A program made the translations under genes and the position numbers. Source: an uncultured Butyricimonas sp. (lineage in GTDB: Bacteria > Bacteroidota > Bacteroidia > Bacteroidales > Marinifilaceae). From it: a DNA stretch of 63,080 nucleotides. The notes under the pieces are model-generated. The model searched no databases. It saw only the letters and a program-made list of their open reading frames with translations, and was not told the origin of the DNA. Below are positions 1 to 9,720 of the stretch, piece after piece (positions within the stretch are counted from its first letter, which is position 1; every line of letters starts with the position of its first letter). The stretch is from contig CALUMT010000028.1 of assembly GCA_944321845.1 (NCBI GenBank), positions 1 to 63,080 of the forward strand. Direction: 5' to 3'.

Positions 1-421
1 AGTCGTGGTAGCGGGTCATCTTGCGCTCGAAGCGGACGATATGCTCCTTTGTTCTCTCCGCACCGTCAAACTTCTCCAGATACTCGTGGACACGGGCGAG
101 CAGGTTCGGGTGGTTGCGCTCGAAGGCACGGGCAGGGTACAGCACATCTTCAATGACCTGCCTCATCCACCTGCTGTCCGCCTTGTCCGAAAAGGTCTTC
201 TCCGCCCGCTCTATGATGGCGGCGATCTGTTCCGGCAGCCGTTTCTGCTCGGCGGCAGGAACAGCCGTCGTGCGCCTGTAGCTGAGGGTGTCGGAATCCC
301 AGTACTTGTCTTGCACTTCAAGCGGGGAAACAACCTTTATGTCCACATTCTTATCCCTGACCCTGAAACAGATGTTCGAGGCCCCGGGGGAAGACTTTTT
401 CAGATAGACGGTAACTTTCAT
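1..421 (-). CDS. Tyrosine recombinase (integrase), N-terminal part, cut by left edge
   Basis: The reverse strand is open from an ATG at 421 to the window edge, about 140 codons. The product starts MKVTVYLKKSSPG and continues with VRDKNVDIKVVSPLEVQDKYWD. This resembles the arm-binding and SAM-like N-terminal region of Bacteroidota phage-type integrases. The catalytic R-H-R-Y domain would lie beyond the window, so the family call is by resemblance. The forward-strand open frame over the same bases reads like a shadow, since it has no recognisable domain. The segment is clearly richer in G and C than the following genes, a usual sign of mobile-element origin. A TAnnTTTG-like sequence (TACCTTTG) lies about 30 bases upstream of the ATG. 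Confidence 0.7.
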   Translation of the reverse strand, partial: MKVTVYLKKSSPGASNICFRVRDKNVDIKVVSPLEVQDKYWDSDTLSYRRTTAVPAAEQKRLPEQIAAIIERAEKTFSDKADSRWMRQVIEDVLYPARAFERNHPNLLARVHEYLEKFDGAERTKEHIVRFERKMTRYHD

Positions 422-568
422 CTGCGTTGCTTTTTCGGTTATGCGGCAAAGGTATAACAAATTCCCGTAAATGTTCCCATATATCCCGAAGAAACTTGCA
501 ACGGATTAAGACAAATTAAAAAGTCATTCCCGAATCTGATACCACATAAAATACAGTATATCAATGAT

Positions 569-576
569 TATATTTG
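569..576 (+). promoter_or_regulatory. Candidate -7 element (TATATTTG)
   Basis: It matches the Bacteroidota -7 consensus TAnnTTTG exactly. No convincing -33 TTG lies 19-21 bases upstream. If used, it would give a leader of about 120 nt before the interrupted lipoprotein gene at 704. Confidence 0.35.
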
Positions 577-703
577 CAGATGTTTAGCTCTTTTTTTCAT
601 TTTGGGCTGTATTCGACTCCCCTAATATCATATATTGCAGTTCCACACTTCTTTTATTTAATAGGTTACGGTCTTTGGGAACTGGAAGACCTAAAAATTG
701 GTA

Positions 704-2095
704 ATGATGAAAAAATTACTGGGTGTTTTAATGGCGGTATGTATGTTTATCGCTTGTGAGGACAAAGACAATGGAGATCCGAAAGACACGATTGAAGTGA
801 CAAGTGGTTCCACTACGCAAACGATTTATGCGAACCAGACAACGGCAGACGAGGGTCAGGGTGTGACCTTTACCACTTCTGGTCCTTGGACCAGTGAGGT
901 TCGTGATATTACTGATAGCCGTGCCGGGGGACAACTGGATTGAGTTATGCTGAGCCAGACGAGTGGTGATGCTGCTGGCGAATATACTCTGGTGATTACC
1001 TTGGGTATGAATCAGACGGGAAAAGACCGTAAAGCAGAAATACGTATTATCTGCGGAGCTACCGTGATTACCATTATCGTGGAACAAAAAGGGACAACAG
1101 AGGATGGCAAGGTATTGAAGCTCGTACAGAGCGTGGAATACGTCCCCGACTATTCCAGTTTGGAAGAATATCCTTATGATTCTCATCGTGACTACGTTTT
1201 CAAGTACGACCAACAAGGACGTATCGTGGAGCTGCAAGAATTAATCGAAGGTTATGGTGGCTCTCGGGATGAGTTCGTGACAACTCTCGATTATAATATT
1301 CGCGGGGAGATTAGGGTAGCCTTGTCGGAAGCTCATGATGGTGCTGACACGTGGACGGATAAGTATACTTTGGTATTGGATAATGCCGGTTGCGTGAAAG
1401 AAGTGGAATTTGACCCCAGCGAGTATGATGTGACAAATTACCTTTTGGAATATGCCGATGGTCGTCTTTCCCGTGTATCTTGGCAAGAATATGAACCCTG
1501 CCGTATAGACTACACTTATGTTAACGGACTACTTTCTTCCATTACGGAGTGGAGTGGAGAATTCCGTCAGGATTCCACTTTGAATATCGAGGAAGGTTTC
1601 AGCGAATATCCTAATAACTTATTAAACATTGATCCTAACGCTTTCTTTGTTACTTTAGCTGGTGATGAAGGTATTAATGAGGGTGATGGCGATAGTTTTG
1701 GTCATCTTGACCGTATGGCATTGCTTGGGTTTGTGGGTAAGCGGTGTGATAGGCTTGCCGGTAAACTTGATTTAGGGGAGTCTGATCAAAGTGTGAAGGA
1801 AAAAGGATATCCAACTCCAGGAACTGTTGTTACAGAAGTAGTGGAATATGCGAAGTATACCTCGGATAATAATCTTGTTTATACCTTTGATGAGGATGGA
1901 TACATTCAGACCATTACCCGTACGGTAAAAATTACCAAGTATCAGGATACATATCAGGTACGGGTGACAAATGAATTGTTAGCTCCTTGGGAACCCGGAC
2001 GTAGCTATCGCGGAGAAGAAATAGAAGGGACTCGAGAAACTAAAACCCTTGGTAGCGGCGAGAACAGGTTTATTTACACGTTCCGATACGAGTAG
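704..2095 (+). pseudogene. Lipoprotein with BACON-like N-terminal domain, interrupted by an in-frame TGA
   Basis: An ATG at 704 (or 707, giving MKKLLGVLMAVCMFIAC) starts a lipoprotein signal with lipobox FIAC. The frame stops at a TGA at 941-943, inside the segment reading GGQLD-stop-VMLSQTSGDAAGEY. The same frame then continues without a break to 2095. BACON-type lipoproteins commonly have a Trp at this place (W-x-x-L-x-P-x-SGDAAG), so TGG to TGA is the simplest explanation. The C-terminal part (YDQQGRIVELQE and similar strands) resembles DUF4595-type beta-rich surface proteins. As it stands the gene encodes only a peptide of about 80 residues unless the stop is read through or is a sequence error. 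Confidence 0.7.
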
Positions 2096-2118
2096 TTTCT
2101 ATTGATTCTTAGACAAAC

Positions 2119-2150
2119 CTCCCCCGCCGGTATCATGCACGGCGGGGGAG
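2119..2150. terminator. Bidirectional intrinsic terminator
   Basis: A perfect 11-bp GC-rich stem (CTCCCCCGCCG with its complement) and a 10-nt loop sit between two convergent genes. The T-run on the plus side is only modest. Confidence 0.75.
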
Positions 2151-2182
2151 ATTTATTATGGTAATTCTCCTTGTCCCTTAAA

Positions 2183-4954
2183 TTACCCGAGAACGATGTT
2201 CACGATTTTCTTCGGGACGATAATCATCTTCCGTATTTCCTTGCCTTCCAGCCATTTGGCAGCCTCCGGGGCGGCTTTCACGGCAGCCTCGATGTCGGCG
2301 TTCGTGGCGCTCAGGGGCATCGATAATTTGAAACGGACTTTGCCGTTGAATGACACGGGATACTCGAACGCGTCTTCCGTGAGGTATTTCTCATCCCATG
2401 CCGGGAATGTTGCCGAGGTTACGCTATCCGTGTGTCCCAACAAGTGCCATAATTCCTCGGCCATGTGCGGGGCGAAGGGGGCGATGGCAATAACCAACGG
2501 TTCCAGCACGGCCCGTTTGTTGCATTTCAGGGCGGTCAGTTCGTTCGTGCAAATCATGAAGGCGGGAATTGACGTGTTGAACGAGAAATTCTCTATATCC
2601 GATTCTACTTTCTTGATCGTCTTGTGCAGGGTTTTCAGTTCTTCTTTCGTGGGTCCCGCGTCGCTGACCCCGAAGTTTTCCCCGTTCTGGAACAATCGCC
2701 AAAACTTGCGCAGGAACTTGTACACCCCGTCAATACCTTGTGTGTCCCATGGTTTACTGAATTCCAGCGGGCCGAGGAACATCTCGTATAACCGCAGCGT
2801 GTCGGCTCCGAATTCTTCGATGATGGTATCCGGGTTTACCACGTTGAACATGGATTTCGACATTTTCTCGATAGCCCAACCGCAGACATACTTCCCGTTC
2901 TCCAGGATGAACTCGGCATTCGCGTAATCCGGCATCCATGCCCGGAAGGCGTCGATATCCAGGATGTCGTTCTTCACGATATTGACGTCCACGTGAATTT
3001 CCGTCGTCTTGTATTCCTTGCGTAATCCGGCGGAAACGAAGGTGTTCGTCCCCTGTACCCGATACACGAAATTCGACCGTCCCTGGATCATTCCTTGGTT
3101 AATCAATTTCTTGAACGGTTCCAGTTCACACACGTATCCCAGATCATAGAGGAACATGTTCCAGAACCGGGAATAAATCAAGTGTCCCGTGGCATGTTCC
3201 GCTCCTCCCAGGTACAGGTCGACGTTCCGCCAGTACTCGTTGGCTTCCCGGCTGACCAATGCCTTGTCATTGCGGGGATCCATGTAGCGGAGATAATAGG
3301 CCGATGATCCGGCGAATCCCGGCATCGTGTTCAATTCCAGAGGGTATCCATCCTCGGTTTTCCAGTTTTTGGCCCGTCCCAGCGGTGGTTCTCCCGTTTC
3401 GGTGGGCAGGTATTTGTCGATTTCCGGTAATTCCAAAGGCAGTTTGGACTCATCCAGCATGTACGGCATATCCTCCTTGTAATACACGGGGAAAGGCTCG
3501 CCCCAGTACCGCTGGCGGCTGAAAATGGCATCCCGCAACCGGTAGTTCACTTTCCCGTGACCGATTCCCCGTTTCTCGATCTCCTCGATAATCAGGGCAA
3601 TGGCATCCTTCACCTCCATCCCGTTCAGCATCCCGCTGTTGATCATCTTCCCGGCTTTGGCGTCGTAGGAGCTTTCCTCCATGTTATGTCCTTCCCCGTC
3701 GTCGATAACCGGCACGATCGGCAGATTGAAATGCTTGGCGAACGCGTAATCCCGGCTGTCGTGTGCCGGAACGGCCATGATGGCTCCCGTCCCGTAACCG
3801 GAAAGCACGTATTCGCTCACCCATACCGGGATTGCCTCACCCGTGAACGGGTTGATGGCGTACGAACCCGTGAATACCCCGGTAACCCGTTTCACCTCGC
3901 TTTGCCGTTCCCGTTCCGTGCGTTTGGCCACGTAATCCAGGTATTCCGCCACGGCATCCGCCTGTTCGGGAGTCGTCAGCATCTGCACGTAATCCGATTC
4001 CGGGGCCAATACCATGAAACTTACCCCGAAAATCGTGTCAGGACGCGTCGTGAATATTTCCAGTTTAAAATCTTTGCCTTGCACGTCGAAGAGGACATCG
4101 GCACCCCGCGAACGTCCTATCCAGTTCCGTTGCACGTCCTTCAGGGAATCCGACCAGGCCAGCATGTCCAGTCCGTCCAGCAGACGTTGCGCGTAAGCGG
4201 ACACGCGCAGTGACCATTGCCGCATTTTCTTCTGAACTACGGGATATCCCCCGCGTACGGATAAGCCTTCCTTCACCTCATCGTTTGCCAGGACGGTTCC
4301 CAGTTGCGGGCACCAGTTGACCATCGTGTCGGCCAGGTACGCGATACGGTAATTCAGCAGGATCTCCTGTTGCTCCTTCTCGCTCATGGCGTTCCATTCC
4401 TCGGCGGTAAACGCTGGTGTTTCGCTGCAGGCAGCGTTTATTCCCTTGTTGCCTTGGGCGGCGAATCGTTTCACCAGTTCGGAGATCGGTTCTGCCCGTT
4501 GGGTCTCGTTATTGAACCAGTGGTTGAACATCTGAATGAAGGCCCACTGAGTCCATTTATAATATTTCGGGTCGCAGGTGCGCACTTCCCGTTCCCAATC
4601 GTACGAGAACCCGATTTTATCCAATTGTTCCCGGTAGCGGGCAATGTTCTTCTCGGTGGTGATGGCGGGGTGTTGTCCCGTCTGGATGGCGTATTGCTCG
4701 GCGGGTAACCCGTAGGCATCGTACCCCATCGGGTGCAGCACGTTGAATCCCTTCAGTCTCTTGTAACGCGAATATATGTCGGAAGCGATATATCCCAGCG
4801 GGTGTCCCACGTGTAACCCGGCTCCCGAAGGATAGGGGAACATATCCAACACGTAATATTTTGGTTTCGACGGGTCCACTTCCACACGGTAAGTGTGATG
4901 CTCCCGCCAGTAATCCTGCCATTTCTTCTCGACTTCCTTGAAATTATATTCCAT
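2183..4954 (-). CDS. leuS: Leucyl-tRNA synthetase
   Basis: This cytoplasmic class I synthetase charges tRNA-Leu. The HIGH-type motif reads HVGH at residues 48-51, inside [13 protein letters not shown]. The KMSKS loop is exact at 697-701 ([15 protein letters not shown]). Between them lies the CP1 editing domain, containing the threonine-rich segment TTRPDTIFG and the [15 protein letters not shown] motif that contacts the mischarged amino acid. The length, 923 residues, fits Bacteroidota LeuS. The start [13 protein letters not shown] is the usual family N-terminus. The gene stands alone on this strand and ends at the shared terminator with the interrupted lipoprotein. Confidence 0.98.
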   Translation of the reverse strand: MEYNFKEVEKKWQDYWREHHTYRVEVDPSKPKYYVLDMFPYPSGAGLHVGHPLGYIASDIYSRYKRLKGFNVLHPMGYDAYGLPAEQYAIQTGQHPAITTEKNIARYREQLDKIGFSYDWEREVRTCDPKYYKWTQWAFIQMFNHWFNNETQRAEPISELVKRFAAQGNKGINAACSETPAFTAEEWNAMSEKEQQEILLNYRIAYLADTMVNWCPQLGTVLANDEVKEGLSVRGGYPVVQKKMRQWSLRVSAYAQRLLDGLDMLAWSDSLKDVQRNWIGRSRGADVLFDVQGKDFKLEIFTTRPDTIFGVSFMVLAPESDYVQMLTTPEQADAVAEYLDYVAKRTERERQSEVKRVTGVFTGSYAINPFTGEAIPVWVSEYVLSGYGTGAIMAVPAHDSRDYAFAKHFNLPIVPVIDDGEGHNMEESSYDAKAGKMINSGMLNGMEVKDAIALIIEEIEKRGIGHGKVNYRLRDAIFSRQRYWGEPFPVYYKEDMPYMLDESKLPLELPEIDKYLPTETGEPPLGRAKNWKTEDGYPLELNTMPGFAGSSAYYLRYMDPRNDKALVSREANEYWRNVDLYLGGAEHATGHLIYSRFWNMFLYDLGYVCELEPFKKLINQGMIQGRSNFVYRVQGTNTFVSAGLRKEYKTTEIHVDVNIVKNDILDIDAFRAWMPDYANAEFILENGKYVCGWAIEKMSKSMFNVVNPDTIIEEFGADTLRLYEMFLGPLEFSKPWDTQGIDGVYKFLRKFWRLFQNGENFGVSDAGPTKEELKTLHKTIKKVESDIENFSFNTSIPAFMICTNELTALKCNKRAVLEPLVIAIAPFAPHMAEELWHLLGHTDSVTSATFPAWDEKYLTEDAFEYPVSFNGKVRFKLSMPLSATNADIEAAVKAAPEAAKWLEGKEIRKMIIVPKKIVNIVLG

Positions 4955-5260
4955 AGCGTATTATTTTATATTTCATTCATTAACACGCGAATATACCATA
5001 ATATTCCGTATTCCGTGAATCCGTCGGGGGATAAGCCTTATTTTTCTCATCTACCCGAGGCTTCTTCACGTCTCCTGCCGTTTGTCTCTCCTCCTGATCA
5101 CTTGCTGTTCTCCTGCTGTTCACCTGCTCTTGTTCCCGTCCGCAAAAAGCCGGATTTTAGCTTGTGTTTTCCGGTTGAGGGAACTTGGAGGAAGTTGGAG
5201 TGTGTGGTGGAAACTTTGGCATGAGAGGGTAAATAATGATTTATTTTTGGATCGAATACG
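4955..5260. other. Intergenic stretch without a supported gene
   Basis: Short open frames occur here on both strands, but none has a plausible start, codon pattern or recognisable product. The part nearest 4955 should hold the leuS promoter; a TATATTCG sequence on the minus strand is a weak -7 candidate. Confidence 0.5.
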
Positions 5261-5291
5261 TTTGCATAATTCATTTTTTTTCTTAATTTTG
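5261..5291 (+). promoter_or_regulatory. Bacteroidota housekeeping promoter
   Basis: TTTG at 5261-5264, a 19-bp spacer and TAATTTTG at 5284-5291 match the -33/-7 consensus in both sequence and spacing. The predicted transcript start is near 5298. This makes an ATG at 5307 unlikely and favours one of the ATGs at 5325-5337. Confidence 0.75.
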
Positions 5292-5336
5292 ACGGTATAA
5301 GAATCAATGGTTGTAACGTGTTTTATGAATATGTTT

Positions 5337-6122
5337 ATGAAGAAAACTGGAGGTTTTGTACTTGTAATAAGTATTGGGGTAATATTGTGTTTGTCGTGCG
5401 TGAGTTGTTTCGTGATTCGAGGGCGGTACTACGATGTGCGGCAGCCGGGCGAGGCGGTGAACCCAACGAGTTACGTTTATGATTTCTCGAAAGCGGAAGT
5501 ATTGAGTGCGTTGGATAGCTGCTTCCGGGGTGTGACTATTCGCGATGAAAAGCCTGGGGGAGAAAAAGGGGGAAGGGAATCTCGTTTCTCGGGGGTAGAT
5601 TTCCGGGGGAGCATCATGGAAAGGCCGGAATTGCTTTCTGACGTTTATATTCGAAATTTTTGCTTGTTTATGTTTGAGGAAGGAATGGAGATTCATACTT
5701 GGCGGCTTTTTTGGGCTTCTCCCCGTTCGTACGTGTATCGACAGAAGAAAACGGATGAACGTCTTTCGGTTAGTTTTCGTTTTGAGGTGAAGGTAGACTC
5801 TTTGGATTCACGTAGTACGCGGGTGGATATTATCTTGAAGAGTGCGAGTATATATGCCGGTGATTATTTCGGGTTTAATCCTCATTCGATGGACATGAAG
5901 ATACCCCGTTTCCGAGAGGTCGGTTCGACCACTATCGAGGAGTACGAGATTTTGAAGATTATCGGTCTGTACATGGGGCAAGAGGGGATGCCTCCCGTGC
6001 GTTATCCTGCGGCTTTGTCCCCGAATGAGGTTCGGGAAGAGTTTAAATATAAGGATGATATTTATTTCTTCCCCTTTAAGGAGGAGGATATGGTATTTGG
6101 GCAAGGAGGGAAAGGTAAGTAA
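5337..6122 (+). CDS. Putative lipoprotein, function unknown
   Basis: I do not recognise the family. The most likely start is the ATG at 5337 (MKKTGGFVLVISIGVILCL), which gives a signal peptide ending in a lipobox around SCVSC. Earlier in-frame ATGs at 5307, 5325 and 5331 would place extra residues before the Lys-Lys n-region. The mature protein is about 240 residues, soluble-looking, and rich in charged residues and alternating beta strands, with no repeats or further membrane segments. It is monocistronic, with its own consensus promoter and a terminator just after it, so the context gives no functional clue. Confidence 0.75.
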   Translation: MKKTGGFVLVISIGVILCLSCVSCFVIRGRYYDVRQPGEAVNPTSYVYDFSKAEVLSALDSCFRGVTIRDEKPGGEKGGRESRFSGVDFRGSIMERPELLSDVYIRNFCLFMFEEGMEIHTWRLFWASPRSYVYRQKKTDERLSVSFRFEVKVDSLDSRSTRVDIILKSASIYAGDYFGFNPHSMDMKIPRFREVGSTTIEEYEILKIIGLYMGQEGMPPVRYPAALSPNEVREEFKYKDDIYFFPFKEEDMVFGQGGKGK

Positions 6123-6158
6123 TTGGGATAATAAAGAGATAACCGGGTAGTCGGACGA

Positions 6159-6192
6159 GCGGATTCCTTTGCAGGGATCCGCTTTTTCTTGT
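6159..6192 (+). terminator. Intrinsic terminator
   Basis: The stem AGCGGATTCC pairs with GGGATCCGCT, with one imperfect pair, and is followed by TTTTCTTG. It closes the lipoprotein gene and isolates the haem operon. Confidence 0.8.
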
Positions 6193-6287
6193 TTTAAAGC
6201 TATTGCCGTCAGGAGCAAGGGAAAGGATGCCGGATTTGTCCCAATAAAAGGGGAGGAGGAAGGTGTTTTTTCACCATTTTAGGGGAT

Positions 6288-6317
6288 TTCGGGGGAAAGG
6301 TGGGGAGGGTATTTTTG
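6288..6317 (+). promoter_or_regulatory. Candidate promoter of the hmu operon
   Basis: TATTTTTG at 6310-6317 is a full -7 match. It has TTC rather than TTG about 19 bp upstream, at 6288-6290. The leader before the ATG at 6363 would be about 40 nt. A small inverted repeat (GGTG-T6-CACC) lies just upstream. The weak -33 would suit an activated or derepressed promoter, but no Fur-type box was clear to me. Confidence 0.5.
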
Positions 6318-6362
6318 CTGCCATGAAATTCAATAGTTTGTTCAATTAAAAATAGAAATACA

Positions 6363-7382
6363 ATGAAAAAGTTGAATTGGATTTTGGGTAGTTTAATGCT
6401 GTGTGGGGTATTTTTTGCTGCTTGTTCGAAAGATGATGGTGGGGATGGCTGGAAAGGACCGAGTGCGTCGGTGGATTGTGACGCGTATGATGCATGGACT
6501 TATTTCCGTTTCGAGAACGGGAAAACGGTGAAGACGGTAAAGGTGACTTCGACTACAGGGGGTGTTCCCGGGATGTACACGGGGGATTTTGACGTGAAAG
6601 TGATGGGGTCCAGTTATGGGACGATCGCGAATGCGGGAATCAATATCACGGAGGTTTCGGATGACAAGGTGTTGGTGACACTGGATTCCGTGGAATTGAA
6701 CATGAATGGTAAGTCCATGGGGAAATGTGCTTTTTCCGTGGAGTCGAAGGTGGAGAAAGGAGAGACGGAATGGACATTGCTTGCTGGAGACCCGGTGACG
6801 ATAGAATGCGGGAATCTCACGCTGAATGAATTCACGCTGAGCGGTACGATTGGGGTATCCCCGGATTCCGAGGCAAATATCAATATCAGTTTCAAGCCGG
6901 GAAGTATGCCGATGCCTATTATGTTGGTGTATACATCCAAAACGAGAATAAACAAGATTTACGGTCTGGCGGAGAGCGAGGAAGGATTTGACTGGGATAT
7001 CGCTTTTCACCGTTACGAGATAAAGACGAACGGGGGAAGTGCGGTGATGTTGAATACGGTGGATATAAATAGCGTTTCCGCTACAACGGTTGCCGGGGAA
7101 ACGTTCGTGGAGGATGGAGAAGGTAGTGTGATGGTGGACATGACGAACATGATGCAGGGATTCGTGGGGTATCAGGCGACGAATGTCAATGAGGTGTTGG
7201 GGAAATGGGTGACAGCTACCCCGACAGGGACCATGCCTCCTTACACGTACAAGTTGAATTCGAACGTGTTCGTGGTGAAAATGAAGGATGGAAAAATGGC
7301 CAAGGTGCAGTTCACGGATATGTCAGATGCTACCGGCAAGAAAGAGATGGCTTCGTTTAATTACGAATACCCGTTGCAATAG
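6363..7382 (+). CDS. hmuY: HmuY-family haem-binding lipoprotein with an inserted domain
   Basis: This is a surface lipoprotein: MKKLNWILG signal, lipobox FFAAC with Cys21, and an acidic-glycine tail DDGGDG that can act as an export signal. HmuY-type sequence appears in two blocks. The first is around residues 41-58 (DAWTYFRFENGKTV). The second runs from about 206 to the end (FDWDIAFHRYEIKTNGG, then VFVVKMKDGKMAKVQFTDMSDATGKKE). Between them, roughly residues 66-195, lies an extra beta-rich segment resembling calycin-like domains of Bacteroidales lipoproteins. Typical HmuY is about 200 residues, so 339 is long. HmuY captures haem and hands it to HmuR, encoded next. Haem ligands could not be assigned by eye. 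Confidence 0.8.
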   Translation: MKKLNWILGSLMLCGVFFAACSKDDGGDGWKGPSASVDCDAYDAWTYFRFENGKTVKTVKVTSTTGGVPGMYTGDFDVKVMGSSYGTIANAGINITEVSDDKVLVTLDSVELNMNGKSMGKCAFSVESKVEKGETEWTLLAGDPVTIECGNLTLNEFTLSGTIGVSPDSEANINISFKPGSMPMPIMLVYTSKTRINKIYGLAESEEGFDWDIAFHRYEIKTNGGSAVMLNTVDINSVSATTVAGETFVEDGEGSVMVDMTNMMQGFVGYQATNVNEVLGKWVTATPTGTMPPYTYKLNSNVFVVKMKDGKMAKVQFTDMSDATGKKEMASFNYEYPLQ

Positions 7383-7403
7383 TTTTTGTTCTTGATAGAT
7401 GAG

Positions 7404-7436
7404 ACGTAAGGGAAAACAGGCTTGTTCCCCTTACGT
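7404..7436 (+). promoter_or_regulatory. Intercistronic hairpin between hmuY and hmuR
   Basis: ACGTAAGGG pairs with CCCTTACGT across a loop of about 15 nt, followed by TTTCTTG. The T-run is too weak for full termination. The hairpin could stabilise the hmuY message or reduce read-through, giving more lipoprotein than receptor. Confidence 0.6.
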
Positions 7437-7460
7437 TTCTTGATGTAAAGTAAAATACGG

Positions 7461-9701
7461 ATGAAAAGAGTTTTATTGTTAGTTTGTTGGATGTTGGGAT
7501 GGACATCGTTTTTGATGGCGGATGAACAGGGGAATGAAGCTCCTGTTTTCGAGGTGAAAGGAAGGGTGGTGGATGAAGATGGGATGGCCTTGCCCGGGGC
7601 CTCGGTTTGGGTGAAGGGTACGGTTGTCGGGGCCGGAACGGATGTGGACGGGAATTTCACGGTAAAACTGAATTCTCGGGAAAGGTGCGTGCTGCGGGTG
7701 AGTTTCACGGGTTACGTGGCGGAAGAGAGGGAGGTACTCCCGGGGACGGATTCCCTTTATCATTTTCGTTTGAAACTTAGTCGGAATCCATTGGATGAGG
7801 TGGTGGTCACGGGTACGCGAACGCCTAAACCGTTGAAGGATGTTCCCGTGTTGACCCGGGTGATTTCTTCTGCGGATATCGCGCAGATAAACCCGATGGA
7901 TCTGCAAAGCCTGCTGGAGTACGAGATGCCCGGTTTACAGTTCGGGCTGGCACATGGTTCGGGGTTGCCGGAATTGAGATATCAGGGAGCGGCCGGGGGA
8001 TACGTGTTGTTCCTGCTGGACGGGGAGCGTATTGCCGGGGAGGGTTCCAGTAATAATATTGATTATAGTATGATTGACGTGGACAATGTCGAACGGGTGG
8101 AAATCGTGAAAGGTCCGATGTCCACGTTGTACGGCTCTCAGGCAATGGGAGGGGTGGTGAATATTATCACGAAATCGGCCAGCCGCCCCTTCACGGGAAA
8201 TGTCTCGGCTCGCTACGGGACAAATGATGGACAGAAATATTCATTGTCATTGGGGACCAACCAGGGGCGTTTCTCTACCTTGACGACCTTGAGTTATAGA
8301 AAGAGGGATGCTTATGCCTTGAATGATGAGGAAGGGCAAATATCCTACACGCATTACAAGGATGTGCAGGGACGGGACTCGGTAGTGGCGGATACGGCCA
8401 CGAGGGGAATGACAAGCGTGAAAGGATTTGAGGTGTGGCAGGTGTACGAGAAGTTGAGTTACACGTTCACGGATAATTTCCGGGTTTCGGTAAACGGTTC
8501 ATATTATCATAACCACGTGCAGGACTATATCCCGGCGAAGGAACAGGATGTGTTCTCGACCTACACGATTAACCCGAAAATGTATTATGCGCTGACGGAT
8601 AATCACGTGTTGGAATGGTCTTACCTGTACCAAAATTACGAGAAACGTTACACTTATACCACGGGGATACCGGATCAAAAGGTTTTTGGTGACCAAACCA
8701 ATACGGCCCGGTTGAATTATTCCGGGGTATTGGGGGAGAAGCACATGTTGACGGCCGGAGTGGAGATGAATACGCAGCGGTTGCGGCATTACTGGTTTGG
8801 AAACGGGACGGGAAAGGTTTATGATGCGCAGACGTATTCCGTTTATGTTCAGGATGAATGGGAAATATCGGACAATCTGACTCTGTTGGCAGGAGCGAGG
8901 GGGGACTATCATTCGAAATATGATTTTCACGTGAGCCCGAAGATTTCGTTGATGTATAAATGGGGAATAGTCTCCTGGCGCGGAGGATACGGGATGGGAT
9001 TCCGGATTCCGTCATTGAAGGAATTGTACAGTGAATACGATATGGGAGATAACGGTTGGTTTTTGATTCTGGGGAACGAGGATTTGAAACCGGAAAGAAG
9101 CCACCAGTTCACGTTGTCGGGAGAGGTGACCAAGGGAATATTCAATGCTTCCATATCCGGGTATTATACCCGCTATTTTGATGAAATCGCCCTAGGGATA
9201 GCCCCGGATGGGGAGAATCAGCAATATTATAACGCGGAAAATGCCACGAAGACGGGGGCGGATGCCACGGTGCAATTCCGTTTCCGTAACGGTTTGACGC
9301 TAAAAGGGGCTTATGCTTACGTGAACGCCCATTCGGAGGTGGATGGTTATAATCAGGCGACAGATCGCCCGCATAGCCTGACGTTTTCTCTGAATTATAC
9401 CCGGAATCTCGGGAAGGTGAGTCTCTCGGCCGCTTTAAACGGTTGGTGGATGTCCTCCGTGGATGTATGGTATAAGAACGAGTCTGGAGGATACGTGCAA
9501 AACACGTATGATAGTCGTACTTTCTGCACGTTGAACATGACGGGGAAATTCCCGCGAGGGATACGTTTCACGTTAGGAGTAGACAACCTGTTTGATTTCA
9601 AAGATAAGAATGTGACGGCAGACCAGTCCGTGATGCCGCAACAGGGAATCGGTCTTATCGGGACGTTGTCGTTGAATTTGAGTGATATGTTTAGATTATA
9701 G
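7461..9701 (+). CDS. hmuR: TonB-dependent haem receptor, HmuR type
   Basis: This outer-membrane receptor would import haem using TonB energy. A signal peptide covers about residues 1-20. A carboxypeptidase-like regulatory domain follows (VKGRVVDEDGMALPGASVWVKG, about 30-107). The plug then starts at LDEVVVTGTRTPKPLKDVP (about 111) and contains IVKGPMSTLYGSQAMGGVVNIIT. The remaining 500 or so residues form the 22-strand barrel. They include GNEDLKPERS, the NPDL-like motif seen in haem receptors, and a C-terminal strand ending SDMFRL. His165 in the plug (GLAHGSG) is a candidate haem contact. At 746 residues it is longer than P. gingivalis HmuR because of the extra N-terminal domain. It is the second gene of the operon. 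Confidence 0.88.
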   Translation: MKRVLLLVCWMLGWTSFLMADEQGNEAPVFEVKGRVVDEDGMALPGASVWVKGTVVGAGTDVDGNFTVKLNSRERCVLRVSFTGYVAEEREVLPGTDSLYHFRLKLSRNPLDEVVVTGTRTPKPLKDVPVLTRVISSADIAQINPMDLQSLLEYEMPGLQFGLAHGSGLPELRYQGAAGGYVLFLLDGERIAGEGSSNNIDYSMIDVDNVERVEIVKGPMSTLYGSQAMGGVVNIITKSASRPFTGNVSARYGTNDGQKYSLSLGTNQGRFSTLTTLSYRKRDAYALNDEEGQISYTHYKDVQGRDSVVADTATRGMTSVKGFEVWQVYEKLSYTFTDNFRVSVNGSYYHNHVQDYIPAKEQDVFSTYTINPKMYYALTDNHVLEWSYLYQNYEKRYTYTTGIPDQKVFGDQTNTARLNYSGVLGEKHMLTAGVEMNTQRLRHYWFGNGTGKVYDAQTYSVYVQDEWEISDNLTLLAGARGDYHSKYDFHVSPKISLMYKWGIVSWRGGYGMGFRIPSLKELYSEYDMGDNGWFLILGNEDLKPERSHQFTLSGEVTKGIFNASISGYYTRYFDEIALGIAPDGENQQYYNAENATKTGADATVQFRFRNGLTLKGAYAYVNAHSEVDGYNQATDRPHSLTFSLNYTRNLGKVSLSAALNGWWMSSVDVWYKNESGGYVQNTYDSRTFCTLNMTGKFPRGIRFTLGVDNLFDFKDKNVTADQSVMPQQGIGLIGTLSLNLSDMFRL

Positions 9702-9720
9702 CGATAAAATGAGGAGACAA

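Noticed and set aside
5-457. A 150-codon forward-strand frame at the left edge
   Set aside because: It is the shadow of the integrase gene on the other strand; its product has no recognisable features, while the reverse product does.
574-759. A 61-codon forward frame before the lipoprotein
   Set aside because: It overlaps the lipoprotein start, has no ribosome site or signal, and reads as random AT-rich sequence.
2196-4719. Several long frames inside leuS on both strands
   Set aside because: All lie within an intact, strongly recognised leuS and come from its GC-rich codon pattern.
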